This document shows, in pieces, positions 45,331 through 54,183 of a stretch of DNA of 64,000 nucleotides. Within the stretch, counting starts at the first letter, position 1. Each line of letters begins with the position of its first letter. This DNA is from CALMFG01 sp963666035 (GTDB lineage: Bacteria > Bacillota > Clostridia > Christensenellales > CALMFG01): the NCBI GenBank assembly GCA_963666035.2, contig CAXXJI010000019.1:124001-188000 (forward strand), in the 5' to 3' direction. A program made the position numbers and the translations under genes. A model generated the notes under the pieces. It had not been told where the DNA came from, did not search any database, and worked only from the letters and a program-made list of their open reading frames with translations.

Positions 45331-45358
45331 AAAAAAGGCACTCGAAAGTGCCATTTTC
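45331..45358 (-). terminator. Terminator, minus strand
   Basis: GGCACT-CGAA-AGTGCC (45337-45352) with six T following on the minus strand. It may end the restriction-modification transcript, which stops at 45519. Confidence 0.65.
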
Positions 45359-45518
45359 TGCGGGTTTTCTGGGTTTGACGCGAAACTGCTGCCAATATAT
45401 TGGTACTCCTAATCAGAATACACAATATAAAGGGGTTTTGGCAGAGAGCATGGTCGCTCCCACAAGGTACTACTGGGTGAGTAGCTTAGCAATTATTATT
45501 CTAAATCTAATCTTCAAT

Positions 45519-47126
45519 TTACCTAATCGCATAGTTTTTTTTATTCCTATAGCATTCTTTTTCGCTATCAAAATATATCTTTTCTATAGTTAAATTTATT
45601 TTGCTCATTATTTGTTTCGCTGCACCACTATCACCTACTGATATTTTTTTCAAAATATCAGTTACATCTTCAGATATTTGCTGTAGCTGACTTTTGTTTG
45701 GCGCAACAAACGGAATTAATTTTATATAGTTCGCTGAATTGTTAGCTGTTGGATTAATTGCATGGATAAGCCTACTTGCTAAATCAGAATTCATAAAAGC
45801 TAAAAGATACTTAAAGTGCTTTTTTTCATTAGGGAATATGCCAACTATTGATTGGTCAAATACATACCCCTCCATTATCACGGCTTTAATCTTACTAGAT
45901 TTAACCATAGGAATCGCAACTCCCTTTTCAAAATAAAAATCCGCATTCTGAAATCTTGCTTTCTTATCATTTTTATAAAAATCTATTGTTGACTTATCCC
46001 AGCGTATAAACCAATCAACTCCCTCTAATATAAATTCCGATTTTGGCGAGGATTTAAAGTATGGAATGTAAGCTTCTTCAATGTCAATTCCATTAATGGT
46101 CATATCTTCGTATACTTTGCAAGTATCGATAATAGAATACCCTTTAGCACCTTTTACTTCACTGCTTCTCGCTCTAATAAACTTTTTATTATCCCCGCAG
46201 TAAAAGCCAGTTACAACTTTAGCAATATCCCCTAGAGAACAATTTGAATGTTCAATTATTTTTTGAATTTCTCTATCAGCAATTATTAATCTGTTATCAG
46301 GATTATTTAGAATTTTTGACTGTTTGACTTTATACTCGATAATATGATCTGGCAAGTTATTACAAAATGCAAAATCAAGTTCATCTGGTTTATTGAAGCC
46401 TTTTAGAATTCTTACAATATTATTTTCAGCGTCTTCTCTATTACTCCTACCAAGTGTTATAATTGATAAGTTGGAATATCCGAAACTTACGCCCGGAAAA
46501 AACTTCGATGGGAATAGTAGTATCTCCTCAATTTTAGAACTTGTAAATAGTATCTCCCTTAGTTTTCTATGCATGTTTAAGAAAAGAAAAGTGTCAGGAA
46601 CAATGAACGAAAGTTTCCCTTCGACCTTCAACAACGAAAGACACCTTAATAAAAACAGCGTGTATGTTTCTTTAACATACATTCCTTGATATTTTTTTTT
46701 CAAAATCTCTCTCTTTGAATGCTCTTGCCATGCTCCGTATGGTGGGTTCCCAATTATTCTGTCATAGTGACCCTCTGATTTCGAGAAAAAATCTAGCTGT
46801 CTATCCGTTAGTGTGTCAGCATTTTTTAACCAAATTTCAATAGGTGCCAATTCATTAAGTTTATCATCAAGTAATGTATCTGTTTCCCGTACAGATACCA
46901 TTGGTAATCCAGTATACTTTGCTTTCATTTTTGAAATCGCATTTTGATCAATATCAAGTGCATCAATATGCAAAGGGGTATTTGTTTCTAATATCTTATC
47001 AATAAAAACACCTTCTCCTGCTGATGGCTCTAGCACAAGATGATCTTTTTTTATCCCAAGCATATTAACCATATAGTTTGTTATATGATCCGAGTTCGTA
47101 TAATATGAACAGTATTGGTTTTTCAT
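45519..47126 (-). CDS. N6-adenine DNA methyltransferase of a type II RM system
   Basis: 535 residues. The SAM-binding motif I is LEPSAGEGVF (near residue 33), and the catalytic motif IV is NPPYGAW (near residue 128). The C-terminal half is a target-recognition region of the TaqI/Eco57I-like class. It should protect host DNA by methylating adenine at the site cut by the neighbouring nuclease. The start at 47126 is chosen for its GGGGA site; a frame from 47150 overlaps the upstream gene. The gene is clearly more AT-rich than the sugar operons around it, which fits transfer. Confidence 0.88.
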   Translation of the reverse strand: MKNQYCSYYTNSDHITNYMVNMLGIKKDHLVLEPSAGEGVFIDKILETNTPLHIDALDIDQNAISKMKAKYTGLPMVSVRETDTLLDDKLNELAPIEIWLKNADTLTDRQLDFFSKSEGHYDRIIGNPPYGAWQEHSKREILKKKYQGMYVKETYTLFLLRCLSLLKVEGKLSFIVPDTFLFLNMHRKLREILFTSSKIEEILLFPSKFFPGVSFGYSNLSIITLGRSNREDAENNIVRILKGFNKPDELDFAFCNNLPDHIIEYKVKQSKILNNPDNRLIIADREIQKIIEHSNCSLGDIAKVVTGFYCGDNKKFIRARSSEVKGAKGYSIIDTCKVYEDMTINGIDIEEAYIPYFKSSPKSEFILEGVDWFIRWDKSTIDFYKNDKKARFQNADFYFEKGVAIPMVKSSKIKAVIMEGYVFDQSIVGIFPNEKKHFKYLLAFMNSDLASRLIHAINPTANNSANYIKLIPFVAPNKSQLQQISEDVTDILKKISVGDSGAAKQIMSKINLTIEKIYFDSEKECYRNKKNYAIR

Positions 47127-47143
47127 CAGATTCCCCATACACA

Positions 47144-48025
47144 TTACCACTTTAAGTATTTTAGTAAATCATTTGTTTTTAGATGTTGCAAAAAAGATTT
47201 TGATATATCATTTTCCCAATCAGCATTTTCATCTAACCATTTTCGAAGATCCTTTCCAGTAAAAGAATGAATAGCTTCATATGCATCACTAGAACAATAA
47301 ACATCCCAAAATTCTGAATTTTTCAGGATCTGTAAGTAGTGATTGTTTTGATCTTCCTCCTGTCTAACGAAGATGATTGATTTTTGACTGCTATCTACCA
47401 TTTTGTATATGCTTGCTACGAGTAGAAGTCTATTAGTATTGCCTTTTTCGTTTGAACTAAATCCACTTTTGAAGTCACAATTATAAGTGACATCACCTGA
47501 CTTAAAATGTAGATCAAGCGAAAGTTTAATACCGCCACTCTCTATCATGCCCCATGGGACATTATAATATGCCAGCATTTCTTCTTTTTTATCTTCTGAA
47601 ATATTTAGCTTCTTAACATAATTTACCGCTATTGTACGGAGGTCATTTTGAACTACAGAAAAATCAGGTGGCTCGACAATCGTTAAAGGCTTTAGCGAAT
47701 ACTTGAACGCAAGTTTGCAAAAGGGCTCCCATAACTCACCAATTCTTCGTGAGAATGCCATGTACTCATACTCCCAAAACATATTACGGCATTCTAGCAT
47801 TACAACGTACGATGAATATGTAACTAAAAGAATACTATCAAGTGTAGCTTCATCTGTGCCACTTTTAACAATTCCTGATATTAGTTTCTCTCTGTAGGCA
47901 TTGATTTGTTTTGTAATTATCTTAACTCTTTCTTTATTGTCGGGCTCTTCCCTAACTAAAATATCAGTTTCCTTCTTTGCGTATTCCCTTAGTTCCCTTA
48001 ACCAATCAGACTTCTTCATGTTCAT
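47144..48025 (-). CDS. Probable type II restriction endonuclease
   Basis: 293 residues. It directly precedes the methyltransferase gene, with an 18-base gap. No named family was recognised with certainty. A PD-(D/E)xK-like core can be seen: SLDLHFKSGD, then YNCDFKSGFSSNEKGN (about 185-205), where Asp and Lys could be catalytic. No signal or membrane segment is visible. Gene order, spacing and AT-rich composition make a cognate nuclease the best explanation. AAGGA lies eight bases before the start at 48025. Confidence 0.6.
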   Translation of the reverse strand: MNMKKSDWLRELREYAKKETDILVREEPDNKERVKIITKQINAYREKLISGIVKSGTDEATLDSILLVTYSSYVVMLECRNMFWEYEYMAFSRRIGELWEPFCKLAFKYSLKPLTIVEPPDFSVVQNDLRTIAVNYVKKLNISEDKKEEMLAYYNVPWGMIESGGIKLSLDLHFKSGDVTYNCDFKSGFSSNEKGNTNRLLLVASIYKMVDSSQKSIIFVRQEEDQNNHYLQILKNSEFWDVYCSSDAYEAIHSFTGKDLRKWLDENADWENDISKSFLQHLKTNDLLKYLKW

Positions 48026-48596
48026 CGTTTATATCCTTTTTTATTGATGTTTATGTAATTATCCTTGTTTATTATAACATTTGATTTGTTGTAAACAAAT
48101 ATATAATAATTAAAAGAATAGAAATTGCATATAACCATTAAACAAAACATCCCAGACTTCAAAATCGACCCTAAAGTTAAGGTTCTCCCTAGTGTGGCTC
48201 CAGAGTGGCTCCAGAATTAGGTGTCAGAGTGGCTCCTGATATGCGAAACCATATTAATGAAAATATTGAAGCCCAATCAGCCAAAGACCCCTCCTTGTGT
48301 TCATATAAAGTGCTTCTAAAACAAAACCCGCCCTTCTGTCTATCTTTATGGCGCAGCAAGCATGGCATTTTGCCAGCCTTTTCGCTTGTCTTTGTGTCCA
48401 GACCAACTAAGAATTTGCAAGAAAAACTTATTGAACACCAATTTATAGTTAAAAAGCACGATAACGAGCATTTAAAAGCTGTATATAATGCAACAAACGG
48501 AATGTTTCTGTGAAAATATCCTCAAGATTTTCTCAAAGGTAAATCAAATACAAGCCTTGTTGAAAAGACTCGAATAGTCGGAGGAATAACCTGTTT
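48026..48596. other. Intergenic region with possible IS21-type end
   Basis: The octamer GTGGCTCC occurs three times (near 48194, 48205 and 48229) separated by short spacers, like the multiple terminal repeats of IS21 elements. No istA or istB follows. An open frame of about 100 codons at 48205-48513 resembles nothing known and is not called. Confidence 0.35.
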
Positions 48597-49880
48597 TTAA
48601 GCTACTTTTGTAGCTGGTTTCTCATGATTAAGCTTTGCATGTTCACTGGGCTCTTTCATCACAAAAGGTTGCTGATTGCGAAGGACTGCAAAAATGTAGA
48701 GCACCATTTTACGCATAACAGCGCACCTTGCAACTTGTCCAGGCTTCTCAAGGAGCTTCTTGTTGTAATAGTCAGCCAAAACAAGGTTTTTAGGTTCTTT
48801 ACCTTTGATTGAGAAAATAGCTGCTTGAGAACAGATATAAAGCGCTGCACGCATATGGGCCGAACCTCGTTTGCTGATTTTGTTTTTCAATGCAGCATAG
48901 GCCCCGGATTGTTTTACGCTTGGATCTAAACCACAAAAAGCAACCAATTGCTTGGGTCTGCTGAACATTGAAAAATCGCCAATCTCGGCAAGCAAAACGG
49001 TTGCTGATTGACGTGCTATGCCTGGTATTGTGCATAATAGCTGGATATTCTTATCGATAGAAGAATCAGTCATTGATACTTGAATAATTGTCTCATCCAT
49101 CGCCTTAATGTTGCTGGATAGGGCAATAATCATCTCAGCGTGTGCCTTAATCAAAATTGGGAATACCGCTCTACCAAGACTGATGTGTTCGGCTTCTTTC
49201 GCGCGCTCAATCAGTATTTTTGCCTTCTTCATTGCGTATTGCGAGTTGTCCCCGCGACTGGCCCCTCTGCCAATAACGCTGACGAGTTTAGCCGGTTTGG
49301 CCTTTAAAACAGCCTCTGGTGTCTGATAATGGCTTAACAATGCTAATGATGAATTGCACTTCACATCGCAAAATATGCCGGAATATCCGGGAAAACACTG
49401 GTCCAGTAGCCCAATTAACTTGTTGTTGTATCGTACCCGCTGCATAACCAGACTGTGTCGCTGCCTGCATAATTCTCTTAGATCAAGTAGCGTTTCCATT
49501 GGTAGGTTGGTTCGTTTTATCGCCTGTAATCTGTATAGTTGAGCGATTCGATAGGCATCCATCTCATCATTCTTCACTTTGCGAATATTGATGTTTTTCA
49601 ACGCATTGGACTGCATTGGATTGATAACGATAACGTCATATCCGGCACGTTGGTAGAACTGAGCAGGTATACGGTGGTAGTGCGCTGTTGATTCCATGAT
49701 GATGACAGGCTTTTGGCCAAACTCATCTTCTGATTGTTGTAGATACTTCAATGATCGTTCCATACTGGTCGAATCATGAAATATCTTCAGCTTTTTGTAG
49801 ATTTCGTTATCGGGAGCAAGAATACACATATCACTAAACTTTTTACTGACATCAACACCTGCAACTGGCTGACTATTCAT
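48597..49880 (-). CDS. IS110-family transposase
   Basis: 427 residues. The N-terminal RuvC-like DEDD domain has VAGVDVSKKFSD (first Asp), IIMESTAHYHR (Glu) and RKVKNDEMDAYRIA (Asp pair). The C-terminal Transposase_20 domain has LLCTIPGIARQSATVLLAEI, LVAFCGLDPSVKQSG and the presumed nucleophilic Ser in KRGSAHMRAALY. GGAGGAG lies six bases before the ATG at 49880, so this start is preferred to the one at 49919. The gene looks intact, so the element may be mobile. IS110 enzymes use an RNA guide encoded in the element's own flank. Confidence 0.92.
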   Translation of the reverse strand: MNSQPVAGVDVSKKFSDMCILAPDNEIYKKLKIFHDSTSMERSLKYLQQSEDEFGQKPVIIMESTAHYHRIPAQFYQRAGYDVIVINPMQSNALKNINIRKVKNDEMDAYRIAQLYRLQAIKRTNLPMETLLDLRELCRQRHSLVMQRVRYNNKLIGLLDQCFPGYSGIFCDVKCNSSLALLSHYQTPEAVLKAKPAKLVSVIGRGASRGDNSQYAMKKAKILIERAKEAEHISLGRAVFPILIKAHAEMIIALSSNIKAMDETIIQVSMTDSSIDKNIQLLCTIPGIARQSATVLLAEIGDFSMFSRPKQLVAFCGLDPSVKQSGAYAALKNKISKRGSAHMRAALYICSQAAIFSIKGKEPKNLVLADYYNKKLLEKPGQVARCAVMRKMVLYIFAVLRNQQPFVMKEPSEHAKLNHEKPATKVA

Positions 49881-49919
49881 TTCACTCTCCTCCATTGGTT
49901 TGAATGCATCTCTATCCAT

Positions 49920-50105
49920 TCAGTCAAGAAACAATATGCTGGCATGTGACACGGGCAATCAGAAAGCTGAGCCCAACCAACTGAACGAAAGAATTCCTTG
50001 ATGAATGAGGAAAAGTCTAGGTCCAGAGTAACTTCAAGTTAACTTGAAGACTCGGCAAGCACGAGTTCCAACTAGCATTCTTATGTTTATTATACCCATT
50101 TAGTT
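49920..50105 (-). ncRNA. Candidate IS110 bridge RNA region
   Basis: About 185 non-coding bases lie directly upstream of the transposase gene, the location of the bridge RNA in IS110-group elements. The region holds the perfect 18-bp palindrome CTTCAAGTTAACTTGAAG at 50032-50049 and other short complementary stretches. Folding and loop assignment could not be done here, so this is a positional call. Confidence 0.4.
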
Positions 50106-50397
50106 AAGTCAGCTTTCTAATACCTGTGAAACTAATTGTATATCAACTACTGTACCAGCAAGCACGTGATTTGAGGCCCTCCCTGTCCACGACAAGCGAA
50201 TGCTTTCAAAATACGCCGAATCGTTTGCCGATTCGCTTCCAAATGGCTTCGCCCCTTGAACCCTCCCGCTGCCATTCTCTGCTTGATTTCAGTATTCCGT
50301 TTTTGTTTCGCTTTACCATTGAAGTATAGATGGGTTTGTGCCAAAATATAGATATAATTGTCCGCAATCTTATGGTTGTGAGAAAGCAGGTATTAAA

Positions 50398-51186
50398 ATG
50401 AGAATTGTTGATTTGACACCTGAGAATGAAAAGCTATATTTTGTTTGCTTAGAAGATTGGTCGGAAGAGATGAAAGAAGCTGGCAACCATAAAAAAGAAT
50501 GGTATGCCAAAATGAAAGATAAGGGCTTACGCGTTAAACTTGCCCAAGATGATCAAGGTATCATATGCGGTATGATTCAATATATACCCATTCAATATTC
50601 TTTCGCACAAGGCAATGATTTATACATTATCCTCTGCATATGGGTTCATGGACATAAACAAGGCATAGGAGACCAAAGAAAGCAAGGATACGGCAAAGCT
50701 CTATTATCGGCAGCAGAACAGGATGTACGTGAATTAGGTGGGAAAGGATTGGTTGCATGGGGACTGATCATCCCTGTGTTTATGCAGGCTTCGTGGTTTA
50801 AGAAACAAGGTTATATCAAAGCAGACCAGCGGGGTATTAGCATGTTGCTTTGGAAGCCTTTTGATTCTGATGCAAAACCGCCGAAGATGATCGCCCCTCA
50901 GAAAAAAGTTTCTAAGGTTTCCGGACAAGTTACCATCTCCGCTTTTAAATTCGGATGGTGCCCAGCTTCTAATCTTGCTTATGAGCGCGCGAAACGTGCC
51001 TGCAAAAGTTTAGGTGATCAAGTCAAGTTCACCGAATACGATACGACAAATGAATCTGTATTCAAAGAGTGGGGTATCAGAGATGCCTTATTTGTGGACG
51101 ATAAAGAAATCAACACGGGCCCGCCACCATCATATGATAAGATATATTCTATTATTGCGAAAAAAGTCAAAAAGCTAAAACCCTAA
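50398..51186 (+). CDS. GNAT acetyltransferase with YoaP-like C-terminal domain
   Basis: 262 residues. The N-terminal GNAT domain (about 1-150) has the acyl-CoA loop region RKQGYGKALLSAAEQDVREL. The C-terminal part (about 165-262) has a thioredoxin-like stretch with FGWCPASNLAYERAKRAC and resembles the YoaP domain of Bacillus. The substrate is unknown. The start at 50398 is tentative (AGG seven bases upstream). It lies between the IS110 element and the recombinase and may be island cargo. The region 50106-50397 shows no gene. Confidence 0.8.
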   Translation: MRIVDLTPENEKLYFVCLEDWSEEMKEAGNHKKEWYAKMKDKGLRVKLAQDDQGIICGMIQYIPIQYSFAQGNDLYIILCIWVHGHKQGIGDQRKQGYGKALLSAAEQDVRELGGKGLVAWGLIIPVFMQASWFKKQGYIKADQRGISMLLWKPFDSDAKPPKMIAPQKKVSKVSGQVTISAFKFGWCPASNLAYERAKRACKSLGDQVKFTEYDTTNESVFKEWGIRDALFVDDKEINTGPPPSYDKIYSIIAKKVKKLKP

Positions 51187-51278
51187 CACTTGACAAACAT
51201 ATGTTCGCATTATATACTAGGCTTCCAAACGAGGTAGCCTTGGCTTTGTGCTACCCAAAATATCCCTTAGGAGGTCAT

Positions 51279-51455
51279 ATGCAAACCAAAACAAAAAGAC
51301 GAAAGGCCATAATGGCGATGCTCCAAAAGTTTGAGCAGGACATGGATCATCTGGTTACGATGGCAGGAAAGGAGGGGTTATTCCTACGTACCGAGATCAG
51401 TCTCATCTATACCGAAATGATGCGCATTCATCTTGACGCTTACAAGCTGATGTAA
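51279..51455 (+). CDS. Small protein upstream of a serine recombinase
   Basis: 58 residues, MQTKTKRRKAIMAMLQKFEQ and onward, charged and mostly helical, with no cysteine or membrane segment. A perfect AGGAGGT site lies four bases before the ATG, so it is translated. Its family is not recognised. Its place ahead of the recombinase suggests it belongs to that mobile element. Confidence 0.6.
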   Translation: MQTKTKRRKAIMAMLQKFEQDMDHLVTMAGKEGLFLRTEISLIYTEMMRIHLDAYKLM

Positions 51456-51530
51456 CGCGCTACAGTCGGCTGTGTCCCTCTAAGAGTTAGAGTGGACACA
51501 TCAATCTAATCCATTATGAAGGGAGCACAC

Positions 51531-51680
51531 ATGCTGAAATTCATCGCCACACAGACGGTTAATGACCATCTCACCAAGTCCAAGGTTCTGCTTGGCAAAA
51601 TTCAAATCAATCTTAAAAGCATTTATGCTCCTAAACAGTCTTATGAAAACGCCCTATTGAAATTATCATTGAAAAAATAG
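51531..51680 (+). CDS. Small protein (49 residues) of the recombinase element
   Basis: Begins MLKFIATQTVNDHLTKSKVL and ends LLKLSLKK, basic (many Lys). GAAGGGAG lies five bases before the ATG. It lies between the 58-residue gene and the recombinase gene, all in the same direction. No family is recognised. Confidence 0.5.
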   Translation: MLKFIATQTVNDHLTKSKVLLGKIQINLKSIYAPKQSYENALLKLSLKK

Positions 51681-51790
51681 TAATCTTCGAGTTTCCCGTG
51701 GACATAGTTCAAGGCACGCAGTATACTGTGTGGTGCTAAGCTGCTTATTCATCGTGCCTTGAAGGGTTTTAACAAAACTTGGAGGTACCA

Positions 51791-53407
51791 ATGAACGAAT
51801 ATCAAGCAGGGTTATACTTAAGACTGTCACGAGATGACGGAAACCAAGAGAGCATGAGCATCGCCAATCAAAGGGCGATGCTCATGGAGTACGTAAATGA
51901 AAGAGGGTGGAGTGTAGAGGAAGTCTATATCGACGATGGATATACCGGAACGAACTTTGACCGACCAGGGTTTCAACGGATGATCAATGATATCCGATTG
52001 GGGCGCATCAATATGGTGATCACCAAGGACTTGTCCCGATTGGGAAGGAACTATGTTCGGGTAGGAGAGTATACCGACTTATTCTTCCCCAAGCATAAGG
52101 TTCGTTACATCGCGGTCACTGAGCATATTGATTCAGCCAAAGACAATGATATCGCCGGATTCTTGAACATCGTCAATGAGCATTATGCCAAGGACATATC
52201 GCGAAAGGTGAAATCGGTGAAGCAATCCAAAGCCAAGCGTGGGCAGTTTATCGGTGCGATTCCTTCATACGGATATGCGAAAGATGAACACAACCATAAC
52301 CAGCTGGTCATTGATAAGGTGGCAAGTGAAGTGGTCAAACGAATCTTCCATCTTTACGCCATCGGTCACAGCGCAAGGCATATCGCTGAACAATTGAATA
52401 AGGATGCTATCCTATCCCCACGGCATTACTATTACTGGAAAGCAGGGTTGCCAAGTCCGCACAGCCCCAATACATGGTCGTCAAATACCATCTTGCAGAT
52501 GCTCAAGAAACAGATCTACATCGGGCATATGGTACAGGGCACACGGAATAATCCATCCTTTAAAATGAAGGTGAGAGAACTGGTGCCAGAAGAAGACTGG
52601 ATCGTCGTGGAGAACACACACGAACCTTTGATTGATAAGGAGACTTGGGATCAGGTACAGGCGATTATCAACACGCGAAAGAATAAACGCGGGATTGGCA
52701 CCAAGTACAAGAAGAATGGTGAGATCGCCTTATTCTCCGGCAAGATACGATGTGCCGATTGTGGGTCTAAGATGAACTACATGAAGAAGCAAGCCAAGGG
52801 TCGCATCTATCATGTTTACCGTTGTTCCACCTACAACATCAAAGGTAAGTCGGCGTGCAGTTACAACGCCATTCGGGAAGAGGTTTTAGAGGAGTTAATC
52901 CTCAAGGACTTACACCGATACGCCAAGATCGCCATACAGGATGAGGCTGCACTGATTCGACAGATCGCCGACGCGCACGACCATCATCAGGAAAACGACT
53001 TGGAGCTGATACGGACGCAGGTCAATCATGCCAAGCAGGAGCTCTACAAGGTGAAGCAAAAATGCGAGCTATTGATGGAGAAGATGCTGGATGGGGTGAT
53101 CACCAACGGCACCTTCAACAAGATGATCCGTGAGCAGGAGCAACGCCGGAATGAGTTGGAGCAGGAGATCAGCCGATTAAACAAATCCTTGATCCAGACG
53201 CGCGAAGCGAACCAGACCGCGGATGAGATGCTGGACAGATTCAAGTCCTACATCTACTTGGAGAAGCTGGACAGGGAAAGCGTGGTCGCGCTGGTTGACA
53301 AGATCGTGGTGTCCAAGCGATACATCAAGGATGGAATCAAACAGCAGGATATAGACATCTACTACAATTTCATCGGGAAGACACAAACAAAGAAGCAAAC
53401 AGCCTAA
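51791..53407 (+). CDS. Large serine recombinase (TnpX-like)
   Basis: 538 residues. The N-terminal resolvase domain has the catalytic Ser in LYLRLSRDDG (near residue 14) and the arginines in MVITKDLSRLGRNYVRVG. A recombinase domain (about 165-270) follows, then a zinc-ribbon CADCGSKM with a distal Cys pair (CSTYNIKGKSAC), a coiled coil (about 390-460), and a C-terminal IYLEKLDRESVVALVDKIVV block. The layout is that of Tn4451 TnpX-type and phage integrases. It excises and inserts DNA circles without a tRNA preference in most known cases. The start is fixed by GGAGG four bases upstream of the ATG at 51791. Confidence 0.92.
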   Translation: MNEYQAGLYLRLSRDDGNQESMSIANQRAMLMEYVNERGWSVEEVYIDDGYTGTNFDRPGFQRMINDIRLGRINMVITKDLSRLGRNYVRVGEYTDLFFPKHKVRYIAVTEHIDSAKDNDIAGFLNIVNEHYAKDISRKVKSVKQSKAKRGQFIGAIPSYGYAKDEHNHNQLVIDKVASEVVKRIFHLYAIGHSARHIAEQLNKDAILSPRHYYYWKAGLPSPHSPNTWSSNTILQMLKKQIYIGHMVQGTRNNPSFKMKVRELVPEEDWIVVENTHEPLIDKETWDQVQAIINTRKNKRGIGTKYKKNGEIALFSGKIRCADCGSKMNYMKKQAKGRIYHVYRCSTYNIKGKSACSYNAIREEVLEELILKDLHRYAKIAIQDEAALIRQIADAHDHHQENDLELIRTQVNHAKQELYKVKQKCELLMEKMLDGVITNGTFNKMIREQEQRRNELEQEISRLNKSLIQTREANQTADEMLDRFKSYIYLEKLDRESVVALVDKIVVSKRYIKDGIKQQDIDIYYNFIGKTQTKKQTA

Positions 53408-53435
53408 GGGCTGTGAAGATTCTGCCAAAACAAAA

Positions 53436-53461
53436 GAGTGGGGTACGGAAGTACCTCACTC
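53436..53461 (-). terminator. Terminator downstream of the tRNA fragment
   Basis: GAGTGAGGTAC pairs with GTACCCCACTC around TTCC (one wobble) and is followed on the minus strand by TTTTGTTTT. It directly follows the tRNA 3' end, the normal place for a tRNA terminator, and also faces the recombinase stop. Confidence 0.65.
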
Positions 53462-53464
53462 ATA

Positions 53465-53500
53465 TGGCAGAGAGGAAGGGATTTGAACCCCCGCCTGCAC
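53465..53500 (-). tRNA. 3' end of a tRNA gene (truncated, tRNA-Ser-like)
   Basis: On the minus strand: T-arm GGGGG-TTCAAAT-CCCTT, then the acceptor strand CCTCTCT, discriminator G and encoded CCA. The expected 5' acceptor AGAGAGG, D-arm and anticodon are missing; instead the sequence passes into the araB fragment. It resembles tRNA-Ser 3' ends, but isotype cannot be proved. It marks a junction between the island and the ara locus. Confidence 0.55.
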
Positions 53501-53507
53501 TCATCAC

Positions 53508-54050
53508 GTAAACACTGAGGTGCCTGCTGAAACATTGCCCATACGCGCCCCAACGCTGTGGTCGCTACCATGCCAGTGCCCGCATCACCTTCGGGCGGAC
53601 AAAGATGGATGCTGGCTTGCAGCATGTTGCTGGGGTCCATCATTCTGGCGCCTGCCTCGGTCAGGTGTCCGGCGCTTTCCCCAGCCGTCAATACGGTCGG
53701 AAGTATCTGTTTGATTTCCCAAGGGAAGCCTTCCTCTGCGTTCAGCTCATCAAACTGCTTAAGCATGCGCGCATTAAAGCCTTTGGTTTTGATATCGATC
53801 GGAAACATCCCCGAGGCTTCGCCGACACCCGTCACCTTCTCGCCGGTAAGCTGCCAGAGCACATATCCAGCCAAAGTGGTTAACTAGGCAATATCTTTGA
53901 CGTGACTTTCCCTGTTTAATATGCTTTGATACAAGTGCGCAATGCTCCACCGCTGCGGAGTGGGATTCCCAAACAATTCGGTTAGCTTCTCGGAAGCCCC
54001 GCCTGTGATATTATTGCGCCAGGCCCAAAATGGCGTCATACGAAACGCCT
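53508..54050 (-). pseudogene. araB: araB (ribulokinase) fragment
   Basis: Middle part of L-ribulokinase: TPFWAWRNNITGGASEKLTE, TPQRWSIAHLYQSILN, TLAGYVLWQLTGEKVTG and GVGEASGMFPIDI. An in-frame TAG at 53886-53884 follows VKDIA. After GTGMVAT the frame shifts by one, and the other frame continues GARMGNVSAGTSVF. The 5' third is missing (replaced by araD sequence) and the 3' third is cut off at the tRNA/island junction. At least three lesions make this a true pseudogene rather than a read error. Confidence 0.85.
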
Positions 54051-54181
54051 CTGGACTTGATAACCACAAGTCCGCTTTTCTCGTCAAGTCCGCTGACATT
54101 GCCCCAAATGTACAGCACCAATCCCAACTTGACGAGTTCCAGATTGGCTTCTAATACTTCCCTTTTTAAATCTTCTAACAT
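54035..54181 (-). pseudogene. araD: araD (ribulose-5-phosphate 4-epimerase) 5' fragment
   Basis: Starts at the ATG at 54181, three bases after the araA stop, with GGAG nine bases upstream. It reads MLEDLKREVLEANLELVKLG, IWGNVSGLDEKSGLVVIK and GVSYDA, the clear N-terminus of AraD. After about 48 residues the sequence becomes araB in another frame. The join lies near 54040-54060. Confidence 0.85.
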
Positions 54182-54183
54182 GT

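Noticed and set aside
45321..45593. Plus-strand frame of 90 codons between the transposase fragment and the methyltransferase gene.
   Set aside because: Covers a terminator and the end of the methyltransferase gene on the other strand; no family features.
48205..48513. Open frame of 102 codons on the plus strand.
   Set aside because: No ribosome site, no recognisable family, and it starts inside the GTGGCTCC repeats; likely chance or decayed DNA.
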